Shown piece by piece: positions 1 to 11,738 of a DNA stretch of 64,000 bases. A program made the translations under genes and the position numbers. Origin of the DNA: Brachionus manjavacas (taxonomy: Eukaryota > Rotifera > Eurotatoria > Ploima > Brachionidae); NCBI GenBank assembly GCA_019054805.1, contig JAHQIY010000005.1:2649501-2713500 (forward strand), written 5' to 3'. The notes beneath the pieces are model-generated. The model was not told the origin of the DNA. It saw only the letters and a list, made by a program, of their open reading frames with translations, and made no database searches. The number at the start of each line of letters is the position of its first letter. Position 1 is the stretch's first letter.

Positions 1-637
1 TTAAGCTTTTCCAGTTCACTGTGAATCACGTCACTTTTTTCACTTATTCCACTAAAATCCCTTCCACTGGTCTCTTTTTTGAGTCTGTTGACATTTTTGA
101 GTTCGGAATCGAGCTGCTCGGTCCTGGTCCGGTATCCGTTCAGCTCAAGAATGTTGACAGCAAGTTCCCGCACAATCAAATGTTTTTTTGTCCGTGTTTC
201 GTCGTTTGACTTGGGACTAGCATGAAAAATTGGCAGCACTCTTGGGCTGGTTGTGTGATGGTTTGGTGTGCTGTGAGTGAACTGCATTTGGGAGTTGGAT
301 GGTGCGATGTTAAAATTTCCCTGGTTGGTGTCTTCTTTTGAGCTAGGAAAATATTTAGATAATTAAATTTCTTTTTAATTAGCTGATAAAGCTAGTAGTT
401 TATCTACCTGACAAATGAGGGCTTTATTGGAGATAAATTTTGCACATTGTTTTTTTGTTTTTGAGTTTTTTGTTGATTAATGCGCGTTTCTTCGTGAAAT
501 TTATTAGTCTTGACAAGTTTTATTGACGTGGTCGTACTAGGATTTCTTTGGGTTAAATTGGATTTTTTAGGAATATGGCTCTTTTCATTAAATATTTCAA
601 GTTTTATTGGAATTTTTGTATTGGTTTTAGAAGACAT
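1..637 (-). CDS. 5' part of an unrecognised gene, cut by the window edge
   Basis: Two coding exons are visible on the minus strand: 408-637 (ATG at 637) and 1-342. They are joined across a 65-bp GT-AG intron (donor CAG|GTAGAT, acceptor CCTAG|CTC) that keeps the frame. The visible protein is about 190 residues and runs off the window without a stop. It starts MSSKTNTKIPIKLEIFNEK, is rich in Lys, Asn, Ser and Thr, and becomes charged and heptad-like near the edge (LAVNILELNGYRTRTEQLDS, then a Lys/Glu/Leu-rich stretch), which suggests a coiled coil to the left. No family is recognised. The open frame across both exons, at higher GC than the flanks, is the main evidence that it is real. A plus-strand frame at 21-209 overlaps exon 2 and looks like its shadow. 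Confidence 0.7.
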
Positions 638-2007
638 AGTAAAGTTTGCCTAGTAATTATTAAATTTCTTCATATTCCGATTCGGGCGTAATATTAGACT
701 AAATAACAATAATAAAGAAAAACACAAGAGACCGAGAACCCTTCTATTAGCTAATTTTTCTGCAAATAGAATTATAAATTTTAGAAAAAAAAAATACTTT
801 TTTAATATTAAAAGATAAATTTTTCTTTACCAAAATAGAAAAATGACCTTTATTAAATTTTTTTTCGTAGCTATTATCGCCATGACTACAAGTCGTGCTC
901 AAAAAGACAAATAAAAACAACTGAGTACATTTAATTGTTTAGGTTTTGGCTAGCTTTTATATTCAAGAGTGTTTTGGTTGGAGTGAATTCGCTTAAAATA
1001 ATATCGAGACCTATTTGGCTTATTGCATACTTTAATTCTATCTAAAGGAAACCGTAATTTTTAAATGGATTAGCCTCCTAATGCAGTTATTTAAAATAAA
1101 GAAATTCATTATTTTTTTTTATTAGTTAACGATTTTGAATTACTTTTGTTTCAAAAATTGGGTTAATTATTACTTATATATGTTTTATATTCTAAAGTCA
1201 ACACATTTTAAATTGTGGAATTTCAATTTAATCTTTTTTTTTAAACAAAATCATTCAGCTGGTTTGGATCACAATGAAGTTGAAAAAAATTTTCGTTTTT
1301 TTATATTTAATTTAATCTTAATTTTTTTTAAACAAAAGAATTATCAGTTGTTTATTTTTAAATTTAATAAATAAAAATATAGGTTAAATATATATTAAAA
1401 ATTAAATATAAAAATACAAAAACGTTGAGAAATGTGCCTATATACGTTGAGAAATATATTTAAATTATTTTTCCTAATTTTTCTAAATTTAAACCACTTG
1501 TTGTCCTTATACATGTGAATTGATTTCGGCGTTTCTAATGAGAGTTCTTCGCAAGCTCGCTTGCCGTATTTTATTATATTATTTTTATTATTTTTATTAT
1601 TATTTTATTGTTATTTTTATTTTTAAATGTATTTAAATTAATTTAGCAATGGTTTTTTAAAGAAATTCGTCAAGCTATAAGAAAGACATGAAACTCTTTG
1701 ATTATAAATATTTAAAAAAATTAATTTACCTTCAGGAAGCCATCCATTCAAAAGAAAAAATGAAGGAGCTTAAATTTAGAAAATCTTAAAAATAATTTGC
1801 AATTTTATTAATTTGCCTTAAATTTAATTAATTTTCAGAATTAATAAATTATTTAATCGCTTTTAAATTAAAAATTTGTATTGATAAACTTTTTTAAATA
1901 ATTAAAAAATCTATTTATATTTTTTTAAATTTTTATTTAAAATATTCATTAATATTTAAAATGTAAAAAAAAATTTCAAAGTTATTTTTTTAATTTAGCA
2001 TTTTTTT
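638..2007. other. AT-rich intergenic stretch, no gene seen
   Basis: It probably contains the promoter of the minus-strand gene ending at 637. A plus-strand frame at 1135-1374 is almost only Phe, Asn, Lys, Ile and Leu codons, as expected from chance in such DNA. Around 1560-1630 there is a simple T/A-rich run. Confidence 0.6.
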
Positions 2008-2380
2008 GGGGTTGTGAAGTTCATTTCAATTCGATCGTTTCAATTCAGACTTGAATAATTTTTATACTAAAAGAGATAATTTAGTTCTGTAAAATGCTTA
2101 ATGGTTAAGCAACTTTGATTAATGGTTAAGCAACTTTGCTTAATCCAAAAATATATGTTTGCAAAAACTCTGCAATGAAATTGCACACTTGATAGGAATA
2201 CTTTTTAATGGGGTGCAAAATGCATGAAATTGCATAGTATTTTGCAGACTTATTTTAATGCATTAAGCAATTTTGCTTATAATTAAGCATTTTACAGAAC
2301 TGAATTATCTCTTTTAGTAAAAAAGTTATTCAAGTTTTTCTGAATTGAAACGATTGAATTGAAATGAACTTCACAACCCC
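2008..2380. mobile_element. MITE with about 100-bp terminal inverted repeats (Mutator-like?)
   Basis: The left end (GGGGTTGTGAAGTTCATTTC) recurs inverted at the right end, and the similarity continues inward for about 100 bp on each arm with few mismatches. The 9-bp word CATTTTTTT flanks both sides (1999-2007 and 2381-2389), so it looks like a target-site duplication. Long inverted repeats plus a 9-bp duplication are typical of Mutator-like elements. The interior is about 170 bp, noncoding, and carries a doubled motif TTAATGGTTAAGCAACTTTG. The T-run makes the duplication length slightly uncertain. It is non-autonomous. Confidence 0.75.
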
Positions 2381-2752
2381 CATTTTTTTTTAGTCTAAAT
2401 AGAGGAATCCAGTTAATTAATTCTCTTTGCATAAAAATAAATTTACATTTTCAACACTAATCATTATATTGTAATTAAATTCTTTTTAAAAATTTTAAAA
2501 TATGAATAAAATCCTAACATTCTATCCTAATTCACGATGGTAAATCAAGCAAACATTATCAGAATTTTGAAATTCAAAGATTCTGTATAAATTATTTTTT
2601 TATTAATGAAAGCTGAGAAATAGAATTATCAGTTTTATATATTACTTACTTAAATATAAAAACTGATAAAAATGATGACAAAAAAGGAAGAAGGCTTATA
2701 GCTACCTTATACCATAAATATATTACTAACTTTTTATCATTATGGTCGTCTG

Positions 2753-2812
2753 CAGACTTAATTAAAAGTCACAAGTCAAAAGTCAAAAACAACTTACGAT
2801 TTTGACTTGATG
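2753..2812 (+). repeat. Lone end related to the element at 3459-3845
   Basis: CAGACTT followed by AAGTCACAAGTC and further AAGTCAAA words resembles the left terminus of the inverted-repeat element 0.7 kb downstream. No matching inverted end is visible nearby, so it is probably a degraded or partial copy. Confidence 0.45.
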
Positions 2813-3458
2813 GAAAAATTCTCCGTGACTGTAACTTTAACCGGTCATGACAGCAAAATATAGATATAATAATGAAATTAAGGTAAAATTTGATGATTTG
2901 TTTTAATTTATGGAGATAATTAGTTTATTGAGAAACAAATTATCTTCCTGTGAGTTTAATTAATAAGATCTTTAAAAGAATGTTCATTTCTAATAATGTT
3001 CTAAGGATTGTATATTAGTTTTATTATTTGAGAGATATTTAACCCATCATTTCTTCAGTGAAATTCAACTAAGAATAAAAAAAAATCTTCTTGAAACAAA
3101 GATTAATCAAAAAATTAAAAAATAAAATAAATAGTTTTTGTTTAGAATTTATAAGAAATTCTCCTGCATTTTTTAAGAAATATAAAAAAAAAATTTTTTA
3201 AGTTTTTTTTTAAAGAAATAAAATTTTCAATTTTTTTAATATTATTTATCCGCTTACAAAATATATATAATTTTTTTATCTTAAATTATGATTAAATTAT
3301 GATTAAATTATCAGCTCTGGTCCAACACCAAATTCTAATTTGTATCCGCTTTTTCTGACCACCACGTTTCGGTTTATTTATAAATTGATCTGAAATCAAG
3401 TAATTCTTTTAGAGCCAAATAATGACTACATATTTTATATTTCAAATAATATTTGCAT

Positions 3459-3845
3459 CAGACTTGTTTTTAAGTCACAAGTCTTAAGTCAAGTCAATGA
3501 CTTAAATTTTTTTTTTTAAATGTGACAATTGTTGCTGATCGATTTTTTTATATACTTTTTCCAAACAAATACAAAATAAATAGAAAAAAATTTTTTTTAG
3601 CTCTTTTATTCATTTTATTTTAAATAGTGTTGATAAATTCACCAAATTTTTGGTTTTATTTTATCGAAATAAAAAGTATTTCATCGTTTTCAAATGAAAC
3701 GATTACAACCAGATTTTGTACAGCACCAACAGTGATATTTCTAGTTCGCGATATACTAGCAGTTAAACAAAAAAAAATTTAAGTCATGACTTTGACTTAA
3801 ATTTTTGTGACTTAGACTTAAAAATGTGACTTAAAAACAAGTCTG
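3459..3845. mobile_element. hAT-like MITE
   Basis: The termini are a perfect inverted repeat of 21 bp (CAGACTTGTTTTTAAGTCACA), and weaker similarity continues inward through repeated AAGTC/GACTT words. The flanking 8-mers ATTTGCAT and AGTTACAT match at 6 of 8 positions, consistent with an old 8-bp target duplication. A CAG start and an 8-bp duplication suggest the hAT superfamily. The interior has no coding potential. Confidence 0.65.
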
Positions 3846-3893
3846 AGTTACATTCACAGTGTTTATCGTCGACATAAATTATGAAGCGGTTTG

Positions 3894-4211
3894 TGAAATG
3901 TTTATACGTTAGGGTCAAATTAAAAGAACTTGTTTCGTTTTAAATAATTTATTAGTCTAAATAAATATATAAGAAAGTGGCCACTCTTTACCAAGAGTAA
4001 GCCGATTAACACATATAATAGAGAGAGAGGAAAAAGAGAGAGAAAAAAATAAAATAAAATAAATGTATAAAATTACATTTAACAAACATCTTATTTCATT
4101 TGATGAAATAAGGCATTTCTTTGCATACATAAAGATGACGCTATGCACACGTGTTTGATTAGATATTAATATTTTGTATTTCGGCTTAAAGCCATTTCTC
4201 ACGACACTACA
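3894..4211 (-). repeat. 3' LTR of the gypsy element
   Basis: 318 bp, TG...CA ends, read as identical to the copy at 8010-8327. It contains a GAGAGAGAGG purine patch and the palindromic word TTTCATTTGATGAAA. Confidence 0.92.
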
Positions 4212-7200
4212 TTCTCCTGATACTTTTTTTTTTATTTTTAAAGCTTAAAAATACTTTTAATTTAAAACTGAAATAAACATAAAATTTGAAATACAAGAGA
4301 AAAAATAAGTGTCACACATAAAAAAAAATTGTATAACGAAAATACGAAAGTTTTGGTTTATGCGTAATTCGGATGTTGTTTGGTCTTCGGACCATGGTAT
4401 ACTGGATTTCCAAAGAAATCAGGCATTTTAGTAGCCCTTTTTGGTCGTTCACTTTTTGGCTTATCCAAGTCTCCTTCCTCTTCTTTATCAAAACTATCCA
4501 CCTCTTCTCTTTCTTCCTGTCGAGTCAATGACACTTGCTCTGCTTCTTCTGCTTCAATGTCAAAAAATTCTTCATCTAAATTCACCTATTGCTTCAACTC
4601 ATTTTGAACTTCATCACTAACATTTCATTTTCAAACAATGACTCATTCAAAACTGAATTTTGTTTACTTATTGCTTGTTCACTGTTACATACAAATTTCT
4701 TCAAAAATGATGAATTTCGATGTAAAACTTGACCTTCTCTTTCAATCACAATCATTGAGTTATATACCTTGATCACTTTGTATGGTTTTGGATCATAATA
4801 TGGGTCAGATTTACACGTCCTTTGAAGCCTTTTAAGAACAAAATCGCCTACCTTAAAATTTGATTTTTTCACTTTGAGCTATTGATTGCCATAATTTGTC
4901 ATCTTGTTCTTTGCTACAGCATCATTGACTCTTGCTTTGTGATGTAAACTTGTTTGTTGTTGTACGATTCCAGATGTTGGAAGCTTTGATGTTTGTGTAT
5001 TGGCTTGAAACATCAATTGATAAGGCGCTACACCTGTAGACGTATGTGGTGTCGCCCTATAGTTTCTTAGAAATTCAACTAAATTTGCTTCCCATTCTCA
5101 TTGAATTGTTGACGAACTTCTCATAACTTTACCCAAATTTTTCATGAAACGCTCACACATTCCATTTGCTCTTGGCCAAAATGGTGTAATTCGTTTGTGT
5201 TCAAATCCAAGTTCATTTGCGAATTCTCTTTTTTTGTGTGAATTAAATGGGGGTCCATTGTCGGACTTAAGCTTGCTAGGAATTCCAAACATTGCGAAAA
5301 TTTCGTTGAGTAAAGGTACTACCACATTGCATGACGTACTTGAAATAACATAAACAATTGGATACCTTGAATATTCACATACCAAAACCATTAGATGTTT
5401 ACCACACTTTAGTGGTCCATAAAAATCTATGCTGACTTATTTCCATGGTCCATCTGGTAACTCAGTTGGATTCAATGGTTGATATCTTGTTGAGTCCGTA
5501 TTTACTTGACATTTTGAACAACTTTTGCCATTTTTTCAACTTCCATATCAATACCTGGAAACCACACATGACAACGGATTAATTGTTTCGTCTTAACAAT
5601 ACCTAAATGACCGCCATGCGCTATCTGAATCACCTTGTTTCTGAATTTCGCTGGAATTACAATTCGTGTTCCTCTTAATACGAGACCTTCTTTTGATAAT
5701 GACAATTCGCTTTTTACCCGTTCATAAATGCTACTTACTTTATGTTCTTTACCATTAATCATGTTAATTACTTCTTTTAACTCAAAGTCTTCTCTTGTTG
5801 AATGAACTTATTCACTCTTGTCGATTGCAGTTGGTATAGCCATTGAAATTACCATGTTTATGTAGCTATCCGTGTATTTTTCACATTTTACATCAGCTGG
5901 CTCGTATGGATTTCTCGACATGTAATCAGCAATGTAATACGCTCCAGCTTTTTGTTTTACTACAAACTTGTATGGTAATAATCTTAGACACCACCTTTCG
6001 ATTCTTGCTTTTGGCTTAGAACGAACATTACCAAAAATCAACTCAACTGCTTTGTTATCTGTTATGATATCGAACTCATTTGCGTATATATACAAGTGGA
6101 ATTTTTGACTTGTGAATAACGCTGTTCAACTTTTGTAAGTTTACGACTTGCATACATTACTATTCGTTTTTCATTTGGTTTTTTCGGATCGTATTGCCAA
6201 CTGGGCTAGCATCTACGGTTAACTCGGTTCTCAATTTTGTATCAAAATAACACAGTGAATCGGTACATATAGATCGTTTTAGCTTCTGAAGAGCTTCGCC
6301 ATGCTTTTCAGTCCAATTCCATTTATACTCTTTTTCACTAAATCTCGCATTGGTTCAACAATTGAGGCTAATTGAGGTATGAATCGATCACAATAATTTG
6401 CCAAGCCTAGAAGACAACGAACTTCTCCGACTGTTGTAGGGGGTTTAGCTTGCATTAACGCTTCATACTTTTAAATATCAAGTGAAATACCTTTTTCTGA
6501 AAATTCTAATCAAAAGAATTTTAGCCTTGTTTTACCAAACTCACATTTGCTTTCATTCAGTGTCAAACCAGAACCATCTAATCGCTTTAAGACTGCTTCT
6601 AGTCTTTGGTCATGTTCTTGCTTGGTTATTCCAAATACAATTATATCATCACTAAAGTTCAATGCACCGCTTACACCACTCAAAACTTGTTCAATTGTCT
6701 TTTGAAAAATTTCGGATGCAGCGTTGATACCAAAATTCAAACTTTTGTATTGAAAAATTCCCAAATGTGTACAAAATGCTGTTATATACCTTGATTTATT
6801 GCTTAGCAGAATTTGATTGTAACTAGATCTTAGATCAAATTTTGAAATGAATTTTGCACCATTTAACCTCACTGCCAAGTCTTCCAATGTTGGACATGAA
6901 TGTCTTGAACGCAAAATTGCCTTATTTGCTTCTCTAGCTTCCGTACAAATTCGGATTTCGTTCGGTTTACCTGGCTTTGGAACCGGAACAATCGGAGATA
7001 CCCACGGAGTTGGACCATTAACTGGTTCTATAACATCTTCTTCTAACATTTTTAATATCTCTTGTTCTACCAATGGTCTAAGATGAAAAGGAACCGGACG
7101 TAGTTTTTGTTGAATCGGTTTGATTGTTTCGTCGATGTGTAATCGAATTTGATGGTCTTTTAATTCACCAATTTTACCGGAAAACAACTTTGGATACCTT

Positions 7201-8009
7201 CTAGCATACACTTCAACACTTGGATCTAAACTACTTGAATTGACTATATTTATCTGATTGATTATACCTAGTTCAACTGACGTACAATAGCTTAACAGGT
7301 TTCCGCTTCCGCCTTTGGTTACTATTAACTCAATAGATTTATACATATTTCTATATAACACCCGTGTTTTTATCTTTCCAAGCAATTCAATGCGTGCATC
7401 CATATCAATATAACTTCGTATCACATTTATACAGTTTAGGATTATACCTTAACTTTCTAAATGTACTTTCATCCATGATATTCACTTCGGCCCCAGTATT
7501 AACAGTGAATGATTTCTTCTTCTTGGTTTGAAAACGCGCACTTCTTTGCTTTTTCCTTTAATCGATTCACAAAATCATCGAATGTTTCACCTGGGTATTG
7601 GTATACATATCTAAACTTGAGCACAAGCACTTTTGGATTAAATTGAGATGCAAAATGACTCGTTAGTTTAGTCTTTGCAACTTCGTACGTGTCAGTTTCT
7701 TCTTTAGGCGATCTATAAATTTTGTCAACACCACTACCGCCGAAAAACTTAAGATACTGTAATCTTTGATTGTCTTGATCGAAAAGTAACAGTCGAGACG
7801 GGATAACCATTCTTCCCAACGATGTCCGATCCTCTTCGTCATATGCGTCGAACGTTGTTATAAATTGTTCTTCAATACCCATTTATACACGCTTCGTACG
7901 ATTACTGTTCAATAATAATAACAAAAATTAAGAAAAACAACAAAAAACAACAATTAGTTTCGACCTTTTCTCGTTTTGTTTTTTTTTTTTTTTTATTCCT
8001 CGTCGCCAA

Positions 8010-8327
8010 TGAAATGTTTATACGTTAGGGTCAAATTAAAAGAACTTGTTTCGTTTTAAATAATTTATTAGTCTAAATAAATATATAAGAAAGTGGCCAC
8101 TCTTTACCAAGAGTAAGCCGATTAACACATATAATAGAGAGAGAGGAAAAAGAGAGAGAAAAAAATAAAATAAAATAAATGTATAAAATTACATTTAACA
8201 AACATCTTATTTCATTTGATGAAATAAGGCATTTCTTTGCATACATAAAGATGACGCTATGCACACGTGTTTGATTAGATATTAATATTTTGTATTTCGG
8301 CTTAAAGCCATTTCTCACGACACTACA
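8010..8327 (-). repeat. 5' LTR of the gypsy element
   Basis: 318 bp, same sequence and TG...CA ends as the 3' LTR. It is followed by GTTTG, the other half of the target-site duplication. Confidence 0.92.
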
Positions 8328-8483
8328 GTTTGTATTTAATTCATCTTTAAACTCCCAAGTACTCAATTCAATTTGTTTAAAAAAAGACGATTTTTTAATT
8401 TTTGAAGCATGCTGTTTGGTCTTTGAATCGATCTTACTTTCTAAACTAAACCCACTTTGACATTTCGAATAATAACTTGTCAT
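8328..8483 (-). pseudogene. Open frame into which the LTR element inserted
   Basis: A minus-strand frame starting with ATG at 8483 (MTSYYSKCQSGFSLESKIDS) runs for 52 codons to the target duplication and then into the 5' LTR. On the far side of the insertion the same frame is open for about 16 more codons before it meets the terminal repeat of the hAT-like element at 3845. The residues (Lys, Ser, a WEFKDEL stretch, then Cys-Glu-Cys) look more protein-like than the background, but no family is recognised. It may be a disrupted host exon or part of another mobile element. No function is suggested. Confidence 0.35.
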
Positions 8484-8581
8484 TTTTACATTTTTAAATC
8501 GTAAACTTTACGATTTGGCAATATTTTTAATGCGCTTCAAGTATACGAAAAAACTCATTTGTCTCAAATACTATTTCAAAT

Positions 8582-9070
8582 TAGTGTTGGGATCCGTACA
8601 AGCGAACACTTAAACGGCTAAAATTTTAAGAAACCGTGACCGTGTCCGCATTAGCCGGACAACCTTTAAGTGGGCGGTCATTTGACCGATCAGCTAGGCG
8701 GTCAAATTTTTATACCGCCAAAATAAACGGTCTAAAATATACGGGCGGCCAACTTTTTGGCGGGCGGTCTCTAAATTTTTTTTTTAATTTTGAAAAAAAA
8801 TAATCTTAAAAAACTATTTAAAATTAATAAAGAAAATTTTTTTTATTTATTTTTCATTTTAATTAGTTTTTTTTTTTAATTTAAAAACATTATTTCGAAA
8901 AAATTTTGATTTAAGTTGCTAACCGCCAAAAACTTTGCCGTATTCTTGACCGCCCGTATTTTTTAAACCGTTTATTTTGGCGGTTCATAGACCGCTTAGC
9001 AGACCGGCCAAATGACCGCTAAAAACCGACCGTGCATTGTACCGGTTTGTCTTGACCGTATCCAACACTA
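8582..9070. mobile_element. hAT-type MITE with 8-bp target duplication
   Basis: The ends are TAGTGTTGG and its inverse CCAACACTA, flanked on both sides by the 8-mer TTTCAAAT (8574-8581 and 9071-9078). TAGTGTTGG-like ends with an 8-bp duplication are typical of hAT elements. The arms are long (about 180 bp), GC-richer than the surroundings, and full of repeated ACCG/CGGT words, so each arm can fold internally as well as with the other. The middle is a T/A-rich spacer without coding capacity. It is non-autonomous, and the perfect duplication suggests a fairly young copy. Confidence 0.85.
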
Positions 9071-9299
9071 TTTCAAATCGACTTAAGCTGCTTTAAAGCA
9101 TCCCAAGTTTTTGGCTACACTTAAAATTAATTCTGCATGATCACTGCAAGTTCAAAAGTTCTTTTTCTTAATCTCTAAGAACGAATATAGTTCACTTTTA
9201 GGCAAATTCTTTACCTGAATTCTTGATTCGGACAGGCACCCTGATGAACCTAATTAGATAAAATAATTATCAACAAAATTTTACAAAAAGTACAACCTC

Positions 9300-9841
9300 A
9301 GAATCTAGTAATAGTAATAGTGTGAGCTGTAACACATAAGTGTGAGTGCAGTTTATAACGCTGTAATTTATCTGCTTGCAAACTAAGTTGCATTAAGTCA
9401 AAGTTCCTCAGTATCAGATTCTGTAAACAGATCTTCTCCAGGTCTCCGACTTCATATGTCTATCAATTTTGGTCTTAAACTGATTGACCGTATCAGTCCC
9501 TACTATTTCCGAGGGTAAAAGGTTCCAGGCTGTAGCTGTCGGTTAAGTAGGAACTTATCCTTCATTGTCCCTCCCTGCTTATCCCTTGTTATTTGACTAT
9601 TGTGTCTCCTGCTTGTCCTCTCACTTACTACCTCATTCTCTCTAATATCCAAATCTACCTTCTCGAACCCTTTCCTTATCTTAAATATTTGTAATAAGTC
9701 ACCTCTTTTTCTTCTTGCTTCCAGGTCTGTTAGACCAAGCTCCCTAAGTCTTTCTTCGTACTCAAATCCTCTTAATTCCATTACCATCTTAGTCACCCTT
9801 TTCTGTATTCCATCGACCTTATTAATTTCACTTCTAGTCAT
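9300..9841 (-). mobile_element. 5'-truncated LINE, 3' end of the reverse-transcriptase ORF
   Basis: From 9841 downward the minus strand encodes the conserved tail found after the reverse transcriptase of many non-LTR elements: IQKRVTKMVMELRGFEYEER, LGLTDLEARRKRGDLLQIFK, then further on AWNLLPSEIVGTDTVNQFK and a TGA stop at 9414-9416. One frameshift near 9540 separates the two parts. The untranslated tail appears to end near 9300-9330 in short ATTACT repeats, as expected for target-primed insertion. The rest of the element is absent (5' truncation at about 9845), so this copy is dead. Confidence 0.8.
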
Positions 9842-10559
9842 AGAAATGTAGATTTTTAAACAAGAATTTTATGTCCTTTTTTTTATACAATTTAGTTAAA
9901 AAAGATTCCTTTATGATTACTTTAAGAAAATATATTGATTAAATTTATATCTTGTAGCAAACCATGACTTTTATGTACTAAATATGAAGCTTCCTTTTAA
10001 TAAATAATGAGTAGAAATGAAGTAGGAATTATGTTCGTATAGAAAATGCTTTTGCCTCGATTTCACTTTTTGAAATTTTTTTTATCCTCTATAATTTAAT
10101 TTACAATGATTTTTATGTGTTTTTCATTGATTGAAAGTAATGCTAAATGATAAATGTCAGTTAAAAGGTTCTTAAAAAATTACTCACTAGGAATTGAAAT
10201 TCATAGTTTTTTATGGCATAAAGTTTAAAAGTCTAAAGTTGCCTCAAAAATTATTTGAAAGGTTCATAAAAGATAATAAACTCACAATTTAAATGCATTG
10301 TTAATAAATTTAATTTTAATAAAATGTATAAAAGTCAGAGTCAGCCTCGAATATCTTTCATAAAGTTAAAAGACGATTACAAACAAGTTATAAAAAATGC
10401 ACTGTTTCATATGGTGTAAGTGCAAATTGTGAATGTTAGGGTATAAAAGTATTGTAAGAGAAAAGAATCACTATAATATTGAATTATTTGAAAACTATTT
10501 GATTATGTTAATAATGATAATAATAGTAATATCCTTTGGTATCGTTTTCCACTAAAAAA
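9842..10559. other. AT-rich stretch between two LINE remnants
   Basis: No gene, RNA or repeat boundary recognised. Confidence 0.5.
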
Positions 10560-10985
10560 TGTGTCTATCTGACAAGTTTTCTTTGTGATTTGTCCTTATA
10601 GCCTCTTCTTGTGTTCTCGGAATTCTTGTGTACCTTCTAAAATTAAATGAAATGTTAATGTGTTAATTCACCTGATTTTTTCTGTTGTTTGAAAAGCTTA
10701 GTCATGTCCTCAAAGGCTCTTAGCTGACTTCTTTCCAATACTTTTATGTTCTTTGTCATAGAAAATCTTGAATAAGGATATTGTTTTAACTCTGGAAATT
10801 CTTCTTAGTTTCCCCATCATTGAACATGTCAAAGCATGCGGCAGGGTGTAAACCACTCATTCAACGCATCAAGGTAACCTTGCTATTGTCTGTGAATAAT
10901 TTTATCAAATGACTTTCCTATTCTGGCATATCATTTAAGAATATAACGAATAAAAGTGGACTTGAAAATTTTTCGAATATCTCAG
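10560..10985 (-). mobile_element. Decayed LINE reverse-transcriptase fragment
   Basis: Read on the minus strand in shifting frames, the segment shows SPLLFVIFLNDMP (the QGSxLGPLLFxIxINDLP block), then IKLFTDNSKV (the FADDTK catalytic block) and GYLDALNEW (the LQxDLDxLxxW block), in the correct order. Several stops and frameshifts interrupt them. The last part (10596-10672 and on) also shows an intron-like GT...TTTTAG segment at 10637-10671, probably by chance. It is an old LINE relic. Confidence 0.65.
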
Positions 10986-11738
10986 TTTATTTTTAACTAG
11001 TGACTTTTGACCAAGTCAGAAAAAATTCAAAAATTTTTCTTCAGTAAGGCCAAAAAAAGATTTTTAAATTTTAATAAAACAGTTTACAGCTGATTTAATT
11101 AAATTCAACTTATATCTGAAAACAATTGATAAATTTCTAGAGTAAAAAAAGTAAAAATATTAAATTTAATAATAAGAAAGAATCTTTAAAAAATTAGTGG
11201 TTTCTTTTATAAATGAGATTAACAAGACTATAGGATGACACCTTTGTCCTTTAATAGGTTTTTGTAAAAATTAAAATTCAGACTATTTTGAAATTCTTTT
11301 TTTCAGATTTTTAATTTAAAAAAAAATTATTCCATCAAATAGTTAAGAAAAAATTAAATTATTAAATACAAAAAAAATCATAAAAATAAAGTTAATAAAA
11401 AAGATCGACTAACTTATTTATAACTGCTCAATTTTTTCTTTATTTAATTTTTCAGATGAGCTATGTGATTGTTAGAATTTTTGTCATTTTGTACACTAAT
11501 CGTCACAATGCGGTCTTTAGCCTAAAGACTGTATTTCGGCTCTTTCGATTCTCTATTATTAAAATCAATTTCATTTTTGTAAAATTCCATCATCTTAAAT
11601 TCAAATTAAATTATAAAATGAAAATTATAAAATTAATTTTTAATTTAAGTTTACTTGAAGTTGAGATAAATTTATTTTTATTCTAAAAATTATCTATTTG
11701 ACACCCTCGGTGCATAATGGAGTGGTAAGACTACCCAA

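Larger units (their letters stand above)
3894..8327 (-). mobile_element. Ty3/gypsy LTR retrotransposon, structurally complete but broken
   Basis: The element is 4434 bp on the minus strand, bounded by two 318-bp LTRs and a perfect 5-bp target duplication GTTTG (3889-3893 and 8328-8332). Reading from its 5' end: a Gag-like region (about 7.5-7.9 kb), reverse transcriptase (about 6.5-7.3 kb, FSDD in the YxDD position), RNase H (about 5.8-6.1 kb), integrase with zinc-binding, core and C-terminal parts (about 4.6-5.8 kb) and an acidic tail. The domain order PR/RT-RNase H-integrase places it in Ty3/gypsy. A possible primer-binding site starts TTGGCGACGAGG just inside the 5' LTR, and a short purine run AGGAGAA precedes the 3' LTR. 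The coding part is interrupted roughly half a dozen times or more. The LTRs look identical, so insertion was recent. Confidence 0.92.

Noticed and set aside
21-209. Plus-strand open frame of 62 codons at the window start
   Set aside because: It is antisense to the second exon of the minus-strand gene 1-637, which has consistent splice sites and continues beyond the window.
8073-8483. A 136-codon minus-strand frame
   Set aside because: Its second half is LTR sequence. Only 8328-8483 belongs to the invaded frame.
9228-9250. CTGATGA word resembling a hammerhead ribozyme core
   Set aside because: The GAAA half of the core and the flanking stems are missing.
10596-10672. Spliced gene end suggested by a GT...TTTTAG segment at 10637-10671
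   Set aside because: Upstream frames are full of stops and the adjoining sequence aligns in order with LINE reverse-transcriptase blocks, so it is a relic rather than a host exon.
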